Assembly (NCBI GenBank): GCA_947589215.1
Contig: CANQCL010000014.1
Location: forward strand, 1-55,386
DNA: 55,386 nucleotides
Reading direction: 5' to 3'
DNA from: an uncultured Clostridia bacterium
Lineage (GTDB): Bacteria > Bacillota > Clostridia > Oscillospirales > Ruminococcaceae
The notes below the pieces were generated by a model. That model saw only the letters and a program-made list of their open reading frames with translations. It did no database searches and was not told the DNA's origin. The position numbers were made by a program, and so were the translations under genes. Of the stretch, positions 1 to 8,957 are shown one piece after another (position 1 is the first letter of the stretch; the number at the start of each line of letters is the position of its first letter).

Positions 1-46
1 TTGAACCTTTAGTTCTACGCAAAATTTTTATATATTATCAGATATA

Positions 47-84
47 AAACAAATCCCCCTGGCATAGCTAGGGGGATTTGTTTT
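47..84. terminator. Bidirectional rho-independent terminator
   Basis: A perfect 14-bp inverted repeat (47-60 against 70-83) with a 9-nt loop, GC-rich at the loop end and ending in A- and T-rich arms, so it can terminate in either direction. The gene it serves must lie left of the window or be the remnants to the right. Confidence 0.75.
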
Positions 85-506
85 GCGGATAGTCTTTTTT
101 ATTGTTTAGACCCCACAAATCTGCTTTTAGTATGTCACTTGGTTTTCTATTTTAGATTATATGATTTTTATTTTTGCTTCTTAAAGTTTATTTGGTACTA
201 ATTATATTATTTTTTACAAGCTTTTTTATTAACTTTAAATTTTTTTATGAATCTACTAATCATGCAATAATGTTATACTTTATTTTAACACGATATATTA
301 CAAATACAACAAATTTACGTATATTCCTTGATTTTTTGCTTAAAATAAAAAAACTACTATTTCTTTTCGAAAAATAACAATTAAAGAATTTAATTATGTA
401 ACACCTTCTTAAAATGGAAGTAATATAAGTATTATTTTCCTTTGTATTATAAAAATTTTATTTACATATTACTTCACACTGCTTATCATGTTTCAAAGCA
501 AAAAGT
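85..506. other. AT-rich non-coding stretch
   Basis: No supported gene. The only sizeable open frame (174-377) is a low-complexity product of A/T-rich DNA with no convincing ribosome-binding site. No repeat or RNA fold stands out. Confidence 0.5.
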
Positions 507-549
507 AAGAACCGCGATATGATACACTTTGTATCTTATTGTGGTTCTT
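507..549 (-). terminator. Hairpin after the kinase fragment
   Basis: Imperfect 20-bp inverted repeat (507-526 with 530-549, loop of 3). Read on the minus strand it sits just beyond the stop of the kinase fragment and is followed by ACTTTTTGC, so it probably terminates that transcript. The right arm is also one copy of a repeated sequence (see 520-551). Confidence 0.5.
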
Positions 550-551
550 AT
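520..551. repeat. Direct repeat, copy 1
   Basis: A 32-bp block that matches 891-922 at 28 of 32 positions. Each copy has an internal 6-bp palindrome (GATACA/TGTATC). The two copies flank the truncated kinase fragment and another small coding remnant. Confidence 0.6.
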
Positions 552-556
552 TATAA

Positions 557-772
557 TTATCTTCTTATTAACTTCTCAATTTCACCAATCGTTGAAGGGT
601 TTAACTGTAAAGGGTATATTGAAATCGCAACTGCCGAACAAGTGCTAGCAAATCTTACAAGCTCATCATCACTCATACATTTTAAAATTCTGTATGTATA
701 GCCTGCCTTAAACGTATCTCCTGCGCCTAACGTGCTAACGACATCTAACTTATACGGTTCAAAGCTTTTCAT
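557..772 (-). pseudogene. C-terminal fragment of a PfkB-family sugar kinase
   Basis: Encodes 71 residues matching only the end of a ribokinase/PfkB-family carbohydrate kinase. The diagnostic PfkB signature is visible near residues 13-20 (STLGAGDTFKAGY), where GAGD carries the catalytic Asp and the anion hole. Intact family members have about 300 residues, so the substrate-binding N-terminal two thirds is missing. An ATG with a plausible AAAGGGTG upstream is present, so the fragment may be translated, but it cannot be a working kinase. The flanking direct repeats and the AT-rich surroundings suggest a deletion or recombination event. Confidence 0.75.
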
Positions 773-816
773 TTTTTCACCCTTTCTGCCATAGAAAAAC
801 CTTTCTCGCCATTGGT

Positions 817-908
817 TTAACAGTCAGGTCGCGCCGCCATTTCCTGATACAATGTGAAAAGCTCCTCACGGGTTTTATCAGGATCAATACTGATACATTT
901 TGTATCTT
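817..908 (-). pseudogene. Short remnant of an unidentified protein C-terminus
   Basis: A minus-strand frame reading IDPDKTREELFTLYQEMAAR and ending in a stop at 817-819 looks protein-like in composition (charged amphipathic helix), unlike the A/T noise around it. It is closed by a stop just upstream and has no start codon, so it is a tail of a lost gene. The family is not recognised. It lies between the kinase fragment and repeat copy 2. Confidence 0.3.
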
Positions 909-922
909 ATTACGGTTGTTAT
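891..922. repeat. Direct repeat, copy 2
   Basis: Second copy of the 32-bp block at 520-551 (four mismatches). It lies just beyond the 3' end of the hypothetical gene at 951-1892 and lacks the extended left arm that makes copy 1 a long hairpin. Confidence 0.6.
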
Positions 923-950
923 ACTTATTTACATAACTTCTTCAAAATAA

Positions 951-1892
951 CTATTTTGTATTTGCCATAAGCATATATGTATCAATTATTCGCGGAACAT
1001 ACTTTTTATTAAAAATAGTTTTGTCTTTATTGTAAATTGCTTTGGTTAATAAATATTCTCTTACACAATGTTTTTTATACAAAGCCTCTTTATCTTTCTC
1101 CACATCAGTTTCCTTGTAATTTTTATCAAACTGAAAAGTATCTATTAGAATACTTCTTACTTCTTGTTTCACAACAGTTATACAGCTTTCCGTTATATCA
1201 TCTTTATTATTGAATTTAAATTTTAATTCTTTACCCCTTCCCTTAAAATGGTCTTTTGTTATATTGTCCATTATGAAAACTGTATTAGGATAATGAAAAT
1301 GTAAAAACTTACTGCAAAAGGAAAGAGCATTTGTTTGACAATCTTTGTAATTATCATATACAAACATATTTTTTCCTAAATACGTTTTTATATCCTCTTC
1401 ATCTATTGCATATCTTATATCTTTTAGTAACTTGTTTAATCCTAAAACCGCTTCGACTGATGCTATCAAAATATCTGCATCTTTTTCGAAATTATTATCA
1501 AAATTATATTTCTTTTCATTTAACTTCTTTAACACATTTATAAAATCATTGTCACTCTTTATTTTTTCCAATAATTCATTTGATAATAAATCAAAATATG
1601 TATCAAGACCATCTCCACTACTGCTAAGTTTAAGTTTTTCATCATTATTTTTGTTATTTTCTATCTTATAATATCTGCGTTCAGGTGATGCAGCATAAGA
1701 ACGACCTATAAGCCACATTTGTGCGGCTAAAGCTTCCTTTGCTGAATATTCATTATTGTACTTTGAAAAAATTTTTCCGTTACTGTTAATAATTTTCCCT
1801 AAAGGCATATCATTACATAGATTGTAAAGAATATCATTGCCAAGACCATAGTTTTTATTAAATATTTTTATTTCATCGTCCGTAAATCCCAT
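951..1892 (-). CDS. Uncharacterised 313-aa protein
   Basis: Not recognised. The product is soluble-looking, with no signal peptide or membrane segment, rich in Lys, Asn, Ile and Asp, and encoded with much stronger A/T codon bias than the housekeeping genes to its right. Notable patches are MWLIGRSYAASPERR near residues 59-73, a low-complexity Asn/Lys linker around 77-90, and a Cys/His/aromatic patch (FCSKFLHFHYPNTVFIMDN) near residues 191-209, which could be a structural or catalytic core. An upstream AAAGGTTG could serve as ribosome-binding site for the ATG at 1892. The gene stands alone between repeat remnants and the tRNA-Leu gene, a setting typical of acquired accessory genes. A defence or mobile-element role is possible but unsupported. 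Confidence 0.7.
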   Translation of the reverse strand: MGFTDDEIKIFNKNYGLGNDILYNLCNDMPLGKIINSNGKIFSKYNNEYSAKEALAAQMWLIGRSYAASPERRYYKIENNKNNDEKLKLSSSGDGLDTYFDLLSNELLEKIKSDNDFINVLKKLNEKKYNFDNNFEKDADILIASVEAVLGLNKLLKDIRYAIDEEDIKTYLGKNMFVYDNYKDCQTNALSFCSKFLHFHYPNTVFIMDNITKDHFKGRGKELKFKFNNKDDITESCITVVKQEVRSILIDTFQFDKNYKETDVEKDKEALYKKHCVREYLLTKAIYNKDKTIFNKKYVPRIIDTYMLMANTK

Positions 1893-2051
1893 TTAATTTC
1901 AACCTTTCTGCAATATTATGTAAATAATATAACATACTAGGATAAATTTGTCAATAAAAAATTTACGTTCCGTAAAATACGAAACGCGAACTGCCTTCGG
2001 CGACTCTCTAATATAAAAACTTAGCAAAAAGATGTAACTACTCACGCTAAA

Positions 2052-2085
2052 ACAAAAAAATCCACGCACTAACTTAGTACGCGGA
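2052..2085 (-). terminator. Second terminator downstream of tRNA-Leu
   Basis: On the minus strand a 10-bp stem (2061-2070 with 2076-2085, two G-U pairs) with a 5-nt loop is followed by a run of seven T. It resembles the hairpin at 2152-2178 in stem and loop, suggesting duplication. Confidence 0.65.
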
Positions 2086-2141
2086 CTGGATGCAACGTCA
2101 CCATTTCATATTTTGATATACAACAAAATATGAACGCGAGA

Positions 2142-2178
2142 ACAAAATAAAAATCGCATACTAATTCAGTACGCGATT
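2142..2178 (-). terminator. Terminator of the tRNA-Leu transcript
   Basis: On the minus strand an 11-bp stem (2152-2162 with 2168-2178, one G-U pair) with a 5-nt loop is followed by TTTATTTTG. It starts about 20 nt after the tRNA CCA end, the expected place for its terminator. Confidence 0.7.
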
Positions 2179-2198
2179 CGCCTGCGGCGGCTCGCCGC

Positions 2199-2285
2199 TG
2201 GTGCGGATAACAGGACTTGAACCTGCACCGAGTTGCCCCGACTAGAACCTGAATCTAGCGCGTCTGCCAATTCCGCCATATCCGC
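2199..2285 (-). tRNA. tRNA-Leu (anticodon CAG)
   Basis: An 87-nt sequence with an encoded CCA folds as a long-variable-arm tRNA: 7-bp acceptor stem (GCGGATA with TATCCGC), D arm, a CTAGA/TCTAG anticodon stem with loop TTCAGGT giving anticodon CAG, a variable arm around CGGGGCAACTCG, and a T arm with GGTTCAAGTCC. Loop and variable-arm form fit tRNA-Leu. The 3' end faces the AT-rich remnant region at 1-2 kb, the side on which tRNA-targeting integrases place elements. Confidence 0.95.
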
Positions 2286-2380
2286 ATGTGGATCTGATAT
2301 TTTTACACGGGTCAAATCCAATCCCGAGGTGGGTGCTTTTCACACTTGTCCACATATATTAAAACGGTTTCCCGTCTTAA
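2286..2380 (-). ncRNA. Candidate structured RNA element abutting tRNA-Leu
   Basis: On the minus strand, between the end of the membrane-protein gene and the first base of tRNA-Leu, two structures follow each other. The first is a 9-bp hairpin with a GAAA loop (2359-2367 with 2372-2380). The second is a 70-nt domain closed by a perfect 7-bp helix (2286-2292 with 2349-2355) enclosing two small hairpins (2308-2311 with 2323-2326; 2333-2335 with 2341-2343). The closing helix ends exactly at the mature tRNA 5' end. No U-tract follows the GAAA hairpin, so it is not an ordinary terminator. The family is unknown; it could be a leader, a processing element or a separate small RNA. Confidence 0.4.
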
Positions 2381-2389
2381 CCAAATTAA

Positions 2390-2896
2390 TCAGAACAGCC
2401 TTATTACCCAAGGTATTCCGTAGGTTATAAAGCACATTATCGCCGTAGCAAGGAACAATCCCAGCAGTATCGCCGGAACAGCTTTTTTCAGCTTAACCCC
2501 CAACAGTGCAGCAATCAAAGCGCCTGTCCATGCTCCAGTTCCCGGAAGAGGTATTCCGACAAACAGCAAAAGACCTAAAAACTCGACCTCTTTGATTTTG
2601 TCGGCTTTTGGAGAGTTTTGCTTTTCTTCCAGCCATAAAGCGCATCGCCTTGTGTATTTCCACCTTTTCATAAGCTCGAGTATCTTTTTAATAAAAAGCA
2701 AGATAAACGGAATAGGCAAAATGTTTCCCGCAATGCAGAACAGTATCGCCTTTCCCATAGAAATGTGTAAAAGCGGTGCGACGATCAATCCGCCTCGAAG
2801 CTCAACAATCGGTATCATAGAAACGAAAAATAAAATCATTTCTTTTGGCAAAAACGGAAAAGTAGATGTAAACCAATTTGTTATCGTCTCAGCCAA
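2390..2896 (-). CDS. Small multidrug-export family membrane protein
   Basis: The 168-residue product matches the COG2426 / Sm_multidrug_ex family of small integral membrane proteins. Hydrophobic segments lie around residues 20-45, 48-72, 105-130 and 135-165. The PIVELRGGLIVA motif near residues 29-40 and the IPLPGTGAWTGALIA loop near 114-128 are the family's conserved Arg-Gly and Pro-Gly motifs. The family name comes from early annotation; the transported substrate is not established. The ATG at 2896 is preceded by AGGAGTGG. The gene is followed by the structured element and tRNA-Leu on the same strand. Confidence 0.85.
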   Translation of the reverse strand: MAETITNWFTSTFPFLPKEMILFFVSMIPIVELRGGLIVAPLLHISMGKAILFCIAGNILPIPFILLFIKKILELMKRWKYTRRCALWLEEKQNSPKADKIKEVEFLGLLLFVGIPLPGTGAWTGALIAALLGVKLKKAVPAILLGLFLATAIMCFITYGIPWVIRLF

Positions 2897-3004
2897 AAAA
2901 CCACTCCTTATGTTGCCAATGCGCTTATAATTGGTAACCTAAAAACCAACCTTGATAATGATACCACATTTGAATAAAATAATCAAGTGAAAATTATCAT
3001 TTTT

Positions 3005-3646
3005 CTATCTGAGCTTTGTAAAACCAAGTATTATTAAGAGGATTCCGCTCAAAAAGGATAAATCAAGTCTGTTTGATAACTTAAGCGAAATTAACCTTCC
3101 TATCCTAGCACCAAGCGTTATTCCGACAAGACCTAAAAAGAAACAAAGAAGTATCCCATATATAAAATACCCCTGACATATTCCCAAGCCCCCTGAAAAT
3201 CCGCTTGCCAATGAATCTACCGACAACGCCACCCCCAAAAAGCAAGCCTCTTTCACAGACAAGCTCTTTGACTTATCTAAATCAGCCTTTGTCTCGTCTA
3301 AAAATATCGCAAGAAGTATTGATTTTTTTACAAGCGCAAAATTAGTCAGTTCTTTGCCCTTGCAGTGTGTGAAAATGCTCTTTATAAACGGAAAAAATAA
3401 ATTGACCGCACCCATTATAAATAAAAGTCCGCCGCTTAAAATTTTAATCGAATTTATCGAAATTCTGTCGGAAATAAAATCAGCCAGCATCAGTGACGCC
3501 GCAAGCATTGCCGCTCCGATAATGTTTATCAAAAGCGTGCAGTGAAACGGTATTTTTATTTTTCCTATACCATAGGTTATCGACGTCGCAAAGCTGTCAA
3601 TACATACCGCAAGTACTAATAAGGTTATTACGAGCATTATATTCAC
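3005..3646 (-). CDS. ytaF: Sporulation membrane protein YtaF (MntP superfamily)
   Basis: The 213-residue polytopic membrane protein has about six hydrophobic segments in two halves. Each half carries a DS-A motif: CIDSFATSITYG near residue 16 and SVDSLASGFSGG near residue 142. These paired acidic motifs are the hallmark of the MntP/YtaF superfamily, whose MntP branch exports manganese. The extra central loop with LDETKADLDKSKSLS is typical of the YtaF branch, linked to sporulation. Length and start (GAGGGTGAATATA before ATG) are normal. It is divergent from birA, with the BirA operator in the gap, but a regulatory link to biotin is not implied. Confidence 0.85.
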   Translation of the reverse strand: MNIMLVITLLVLAVCIDSFATSITYGIGKIKIPFHCTLLINIIGAAMLAASLMLADFISDRISINSIKILSGGLLFIMGAVNLFFPFIKSIFTHCKGKELTNFALVKKSILLAIFLDETKADLDKSKSLSVKEACFLGVALSVDSLASGFSGGLGICQGYFIYGILLCFFLGLVGITLGARIGRLISLKLSNRLDLSFLSGILLIILGFTKLR

Positions 3647-3699
3647 CCTCTTAAATCATCGTATGATTGTGAGTGATTTTGTGTGAATATAATAATCCT

Positions 3700-3733
3700 A
3701 TTGTCGACTTATTTGCTAAAAACGGTTGACAAT
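3700..3733. promoter_or_regulatory. BirA operator overlapping the birA-bioY promoter
   Basis: The inverted repeat ATTGTCGAC (3700-3708) and GTTGACAAT (3725-3733) is separated by exactly 16 bp. This 9-16-9 architecture and TTGT..AC/GT..ACAA core is that of BirA repressor operators in Gram-positive bacteria. The right half-site contains TTGACA (3726-3731), which with TACCAT (3749-3754) at 17-bp spacing forms a plausible promoter, so BirA binding would block the -35. Downstream genes are birA and bioY, the expected targets. Confidence 0.85.
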
Positions 3734-3794
3734 CAAGCGGCTATCTGATACCATAAAACACAATAGAAAATTCAAAAGAAATTGGAGTATTGAA

Positions 3795-4799
3795 ATGACA
3801 CTTAAAGAACAGGTTTTAAATGAGCTTGAACTAAATAGAGGCAAGAGCATTTCAGGTACAGCTTTGGCTGAAAAATTATATGTTTCTAGGGGAGCAGTAT
3901 GGAAAGTGATCAAGTCTTTGAGAAACGACGGCTACAAAATCAATGCTGTAACTAACAAAGGTTATATGCTGTCTGAAAACAGTAATATTCTTTCAAAGGC
4001 AGGTATAATGCCATTTCTCAATGATAAAACTAAAAACATAGTAACCCTTGACATTCGCAAAACCGTGACATCAACTAATACCGTACTAAAAGAAATTGCC
4101 CTTAACGGAGGCAAACAAGGATACGTTTTAATTTCTGAACAGCAAACCGCAGGGAAAGGACGTCTTGGACGATCGTTTTATTCTCCAAACGATACGGGAA
4201 TTTATATGTCTGTTTTGCTAAAACCGAAAATGACGATAGAGGATTCTCTGCTTATAACTACTTCGACAGCAGTTGCAGTTTCAAGAGCTATTGAAAAGCT
4301 CTGCGATAAAAAGGCAAGAATTAAATGGGTAAACGATATTTTCGTAGACGGTAGAAAGGTTTGCGGAATTTTAACAGAGTCCTCGCTGGATACCGAGTCG
4401 GGCAGGCTTGAATATGCCGTTGTCGGAATAGGAGTTAATATTTCTAAGCCGAAAGACGGCTTTCCTGATGGTATAAAAAACACCGCCGGCGGTTTTCTTG
4501 ATAACGTCAAAGGAAATGTGCAGTGCAGGCTTATTGCAGAAATACTAAATCAGCTTGCAGAACAGATGGAAAATCTGAGTTCAAAATACTATCTTGAAGA
4601 GTATAAAAAGCGTTGCTTTCTTATAGGCAAAAATATAACAGTTATAAAGCCAAGCGGAAATAAAACGGCAAAAGCTATTGGAATTGATGATAAGGTTCGT
4701 CTTGTTGTCGAATACCAAGATAAAACTGTTGAACACCTTTCAAGCGGAGAGGTCAGTATAAATATTGATAACCTGAATCAGGTTAATGATTGCAAATAA
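3795..4799 (+). CDS. birA: Bifunctional biotin-protein ligase and biotin operon repressor
   Basis: BirA joins biotin to AMP and transfers it to the acceptor lysine of biotin-carrier proteins, here AccB (46178-46627). With bound biotinyl-AMP it represses biotin genes. The product (334 aa from this ATG) starts with a winged helix-turn-helix (about residues 5-60, SISGTALAEKLYVSRGAVW), showing it is the repressor type. The catalytic domain follows, with the biotinyl-AMP loop AGKGRLGRSFYSP near residues 117-129 and KWVNDIF near 178-184, and then a C-terminal SH3-like domain. An in-frame ATG at 3726 lies inside the operator; 3795, preceded by TTGGAGT, is preferred. bioY follows after about 27 nt. 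Confidence 0.95.
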   Translation: MTLKEQVLNELELNRGKSISGTALAEKLYVSRGAVWKVIKSLRNDGYKINAVTNKGYMLSENSNILSKAGIMPFLNDKTKNIVTLDIRKTVTSTNTVLKEIALNGGKQGYVLISEQQTAGKGRLGRSFYSPNDTGIYMSVLLKPKMTIEDSLLITTSTAVAVSRAIEKLCDKKARIKWVNDIFVDGRKVCGILTESSLDTESGRLEYAVVGIGVNISKPKDGFPDGIKNTAGGFLDNVKGNVQCRLIAEILNQLAEQMENLSSKYYLEEYKKRCFLIGKNITVIKPSGNKTAKAIGIDDKVRLVVEYQDKTVEHLSSGEVSINIDNLNQVNDCK

Positions 4800-4826
4800 T
4801 ATTAAAATGTGAAAGGAAACGAAACT

Positions 4827-5369
4827 ATGAAAATCACTGTAAAAGAACTATCTATCGCCGCAGTATTAACTGCCATAACCTGCGTATTAGCTCCAATATC
4901 TATACCCATAGGACCTGTACCAATCTCATTGGGAGTATTTTGTATTTTTCTTGTTGGCGCAATGCTTCCGCCTCATTTAGCTTTTTTGTCTGTTCTTGTT
5001 TACATAATGCTTGGCTCAATTGGCGTACCCGTTTTTTCAAACTTCGAGGGCGGATTTCAAAAGCTGATAGGACCAACAGGCGGCTTTCTCTTTGCTTATC
5101 CGTTTATGGTATTGATAATCTCATTTGCGGCTGTTTTATTTAAAAGAAAAAAAGTAATTTCATTATGTATCGGAATGATTTTATCTCTTGTCGTTATGTA
5201 TATTTTCGGCACAGCTTGGTTTGTAATCTCAACAGGAAACACAGTGAAAAACGCTCTGCTTCTGTGCGTTACTCCGTTTATATTAGTAGATTTGCTGAAA
5301 ATGGTTTGTGCAACGGCATTTTCTTTTGTGATAAGCAAAGCACTGTCAAAAGCAAATATTAAAGTATAG
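4827..5369 (+). CDS. bioY: Biotin transporter substrate-binding (S) component BioY
   Basis: BioY is the membrane S-component that binds biotin and works alone or with the shared ECF energy-coupling module. The 180-residue product has six hydrophobic helices and the family motifs PIPIGPVPISLG (near residues 23-34) and the GPTGGFLFAYP biotin-binding segment near residues 82-92. No ecfA/ecfT genes are in the window, so it would use a module encoded elsewhere. ATG 4827 follows AAAGGAAAC; an upstream in-frame GTG (4809) lacks a ribosome-binding site. It is co-transcribed with birA and ends in a strong terminator, so it falls under the same operator. Confidence 0.95.
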   Translation: MKITVKELSIAAVLTAITCVLAPISIPIGPVPISLGVFCIFLVGAMLPPHLAFLSVLVYIMLGSIGVPVFSNFEGGFQKLIGPTGGFLFAYPFMVLIISFAAVLFKRKKVISLCIGMILSLVVMYIFGTAWFVISTGNTVKNALLLCVTPFILVDLLKMVCATAFSFVISKALSKANIKV

Positions 5370-5385
5370 TTGATATCGAGGCACA

Positions 5386-5424
5386 AAAAGCGGCATAGCG
5401 TTTGATTTTCGCTATGCCGCTTTT
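5386..5424. terminator. Bidirectional terminator between bioY and guaB
   Basis: A perfect 15-bp inverted repeat (5386-5400 with 5410-5424), GC-rich in the middle and flanked by A and T runs. It serves the convergent birA-bioY and guaB units. Confidence 0.9.
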
Positions 5425-5449
5425 AAATTATATAAATCTAATCCTGTGC

Positions 5450-7019
<1,570 letters not shown>

Positions 7020-7170
7020 CTGTTTTAACTCTTTTATTCATTAATATTTTGTAAACTTTGCAAATGCCTTCTTTAAAACGTTTTTATCCGATAAAAACAG
7101 ATTAAATATGCCTTTTCTCACTGTTTCTTTGACTCTGTTTTTAGAGAATATATTAATATTACTATATAAT

Positions 7171-7200
7171 TAAGCAGGTGTTCATATGAACGCCTGCTTA
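7171..7200 (-). terminator. Terminator-like palindrome after glyS
   Basis: A 30-bp near-perfect palindrome (TAAGCAGGTG...CGCCTGCTTA) 24 nt beyond the glyS stop. Another CCTGCTTAA copy lies at 7202-7210. The run after it on the minus strand is A/T-rich rather than a clean U-tract. Confidence 0.55.
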
Positions 7201-7224
7201 ACCTGCTTAAAAAATCAAACTACT

Positions 7225-8604
7225 TTAAAACTCTATTTTCTCTTTAATGTAATTTTCCAGCTCGTCAATATTAATTCTTACCTGCTCCATTGAATCTCTG
7301 TCACGTACCGTAACACAGTTATCCTCAAGAGTGTCAAAATCATATGTTATACAGAATGGTGTTCCTATTTCGTCCTGTCTGCGGTAGCGCTTGCCTATTG
7401 AGCCTGTAACGTCAAAATCAACCATAAACGATTTTGAAAGCCTGTTATGAAGCTCTGACGCATTATCAGACAGTTTCTTAGACAGCGGTAATACCGCAGC
7501 CTTGTAAGGCGCAACAATAGGGCTTAGATGAAGTACCACTCTGGTGTCGTTCTTTTCTGCGTCTATAACTTCCTCGTCATAAGCCTCGCAGATAAGAGCA
7601 AGAACAGTACGGTCAAGACCATAAGTAGACTCAATAATATATGGTATAAACTTCTCGTTTGTTTCAGGGTCAAGATACTCCTGCTTTTGTCCGCTGTATT
7701 CCTGATGCCGTGTGAGGTCAAAATTTGTACGGTTATGAGTTCCGTTGATTTCTCCCCAGCCAAACGGGAACAAAAACTCAATATCACAAGCGGCTTTCGC
7801 ATAGTGCGCAAGCTTTTCGTGGTCGTGAAAACGAAGATGCTCGCCATCAATTCCTAAATCCTTGAAGTAACTCATTCCGTATTCCTTGAAATAATCATAC
7901 AAATCTGAATCCTCGCCCTCTTTGCAGAAGGTCTGGAACTCCATTTGCTCAAATTCAATTGTTCTAAAAGTAAAGTTACCCGGAGTTATCTCATTTCTGA
8001 AAGCTTTACCTATCTGACCGATAGAAAACGGCAGCTTTGCCCTCATTGAACGCTGAACATTGAGAAAGTTCACATACTCTCCCTGCGCATTCTCCGGACG
8101 CAGGTATATTATACTCTTGCTGTCATTTGTAACTCCTCTGAATGTTTGGAACATCAAATTAAACTCACGAATATCAGTAAAATTGTGCTTTCCGCAATGC
8201 GGACAGGGTATAGAATGTTCCTTTATATATTCAAACATCTCCTCTTTTGTCATACCGTCTGCGTGAGCGTTCGGGTCAAAATCGTCAATGAGATTGTCTG
8301 CACGGTGGCGCATTTTACATTCCTTGCAGTCAAGCAGCGGGTCAGAAAAGCTCGTAACGTGTCCACTTGCCTCCCAAACTCTTGGGTTCATAAGTATATC
8401 AGCGTCAACCTCAAAGCTGTTTGCTCTTTCCTGAATAAATCTTTTTCTCCATGTATCCTTTACATTGTTTTTCAGTCTTGTTCCTAGCGGACCGTAATCC
8501 CAAGTGTTTGCCAAGCCCCCGTAAATTTCGCTTCCCGGAAAGATAAATCCTCTGTGTTTGCAAAGGTTTACTATTGTCTCCATTGACTTATCTGTATTGT
8601 TCAT
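7225..8604 (-). CDS. glyS: Glycyl-tRNA synthetase (single-chain dimeric type)
   Basis: Charges tRNA-Gly with glycine. The 459-residue class II enzyme is the homodimeric form, not the alpha2-beta2 form. Evidence is the N-terminal [14 protein letters not shown], a zinc-binding region with Cys pairs (CKEC near 92 and CPHC near 135), class II motif 2 ([20 protein letters not shown] near residues 202-221) and motif 3 ([11 protein letters not shown] near 328-338), plus a C-terminal anticodon-binding domain. The start has AAGGAGAAC upstream. No T-box leader is visible in the 350 nt before it; a plain sigma-A promoter is. Confidence 0.97.
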   Translation of the reverse strand: MNNTDKSMETIVNLCKHRGFIFPGSEIYGGLANTWDYGPLGTRLKNNVKDTWRKRFIQERANSFEVDADILMNPRVWEASGHVTSFSDPLLDCKECKMRHRADNLIDDFDPNAHADGMTKEEMFEYIKEHSIPCPHCGKHNFTDIREFNLMFQTFRGVTNDSKSIIYLRPENAQGEYVNFLNVQRSMRAKLPFSIGQIGKAFRNEITPGNFTFRTIEFEQMEFQTFCKEGEDSDLYDYFKEYGMSYFKDLGIDGEHLRFHDHEKLAHYAKAACDIEFLFPFGWGEINGTHNRTNFDLTRHQEYSGQKQEYLDPETNEKFIPYIIESTYGLDRTVLALICEAYDEEVIDAEKNDTRVVLHLSPIVAPYKAAVLPLSKKLSDNASELHNRLSKSFMVDFDVTGSIGKRYRRQDEIGTPFCITYDFDTLEDNCVTVRDRDSMEQVRINIDELENYIKEKIEF

Positions 8605-8641
8605 ATGTGTTCTCCTTATTTTCTCATAATAGTTACTATTT

Positions 8642-8670
8642 ATTTTATATGATTATCTGTTATAAGTCAA
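8642..8670 (-). promoter_or_regulatory. Probable glyS promoter
   Basis: On the minus strand TTGACT (8665-8670) and TAAAAT (8642-8647) are 17 bp apart, about 38 nt before the glyS start codon. Confidence 0.7.
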
Positions 8671-8850
8671 GAAAATTTAAGTCGTTTTGTATTTTTATTC
8701 CTTAAATAAACAAAATTAAAAGTTATTAGCTTAATACGACAATGTAATCTTATATTTTATTAAGATTATAAAACTTTCACAAAATATACTGCTTAATAGT
8801 ATATAAACATAGTGACTTTACATAAAATTAATAAAAGTTAATAAAATCAC

Positions 8851-8879
8851 TTGACATTTAAAACATTTTGGAATATAAT
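8851..8879 (+). promoter_or_regulatory. Consensus sigma-A promoter of cysK
   Basis: TTGACA (8851-8856) and TATAAT (8874-8879) are separated by exactly 17 bp, a perfect consensus. The leader to the cysK start is about 70 nt. Confidence 0.85.
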
Positions 8880-8957
8880 ACATAACATAGTAAACAGATA
8901 GGAATTAGGGAATTAATCAAAAACCTAATCAATTATTTATGAAAAGGAGAAATTATT

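Larger units (their letters stand above)
1893..2198. other. Non-coding stretch with stacked hairpins
   Basis: No gene is seen. It contains, left to right, the upstream region of the hypothetical gene, two similar terminator hairpins (2061-2085 and 2152-2178) and between them a 9-bp hairpin (2107-2115 with 2124-2132). All lie downstream of the tRNA-Leu 3' end. Confidence 0.6.
8605..8957. other. Divergent glyS-cysK intergenic region
   Basis: A/T-rich spacer holding the divergent promoters of glyS (8642-8670) and cysK (8851-8879). No RNA gene, T-box or S-box motif is seen. After the cysK -10 the leader contains GATAGGAATTAGGGAATTAA, which loosely resembles Rrf2/CymR-type sites but is not diagnostic. 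Confidence 0.6.

Noticed and set aside
174-377. 67-codon open frame near the left end
   Set aside because: Composition is that of A/T-rich DNA, no ribosome-binding site, no recognisable motif.
2286-2355. A second tRNA beside tRNA-Leu, suggested by the 7-bp closing helix and 70-nt length
   Set aside because: No T arm precedes the 3' helix, no anticodon stem of 5 bp and no D arm on either strand.
8605-8957. T-box or S-box leader before glyS or cysK
   Set aside because: The conserved T-box antiterminator core and S-box core are not found on either strand, and simple sigma-A promoters lie close to both starts.
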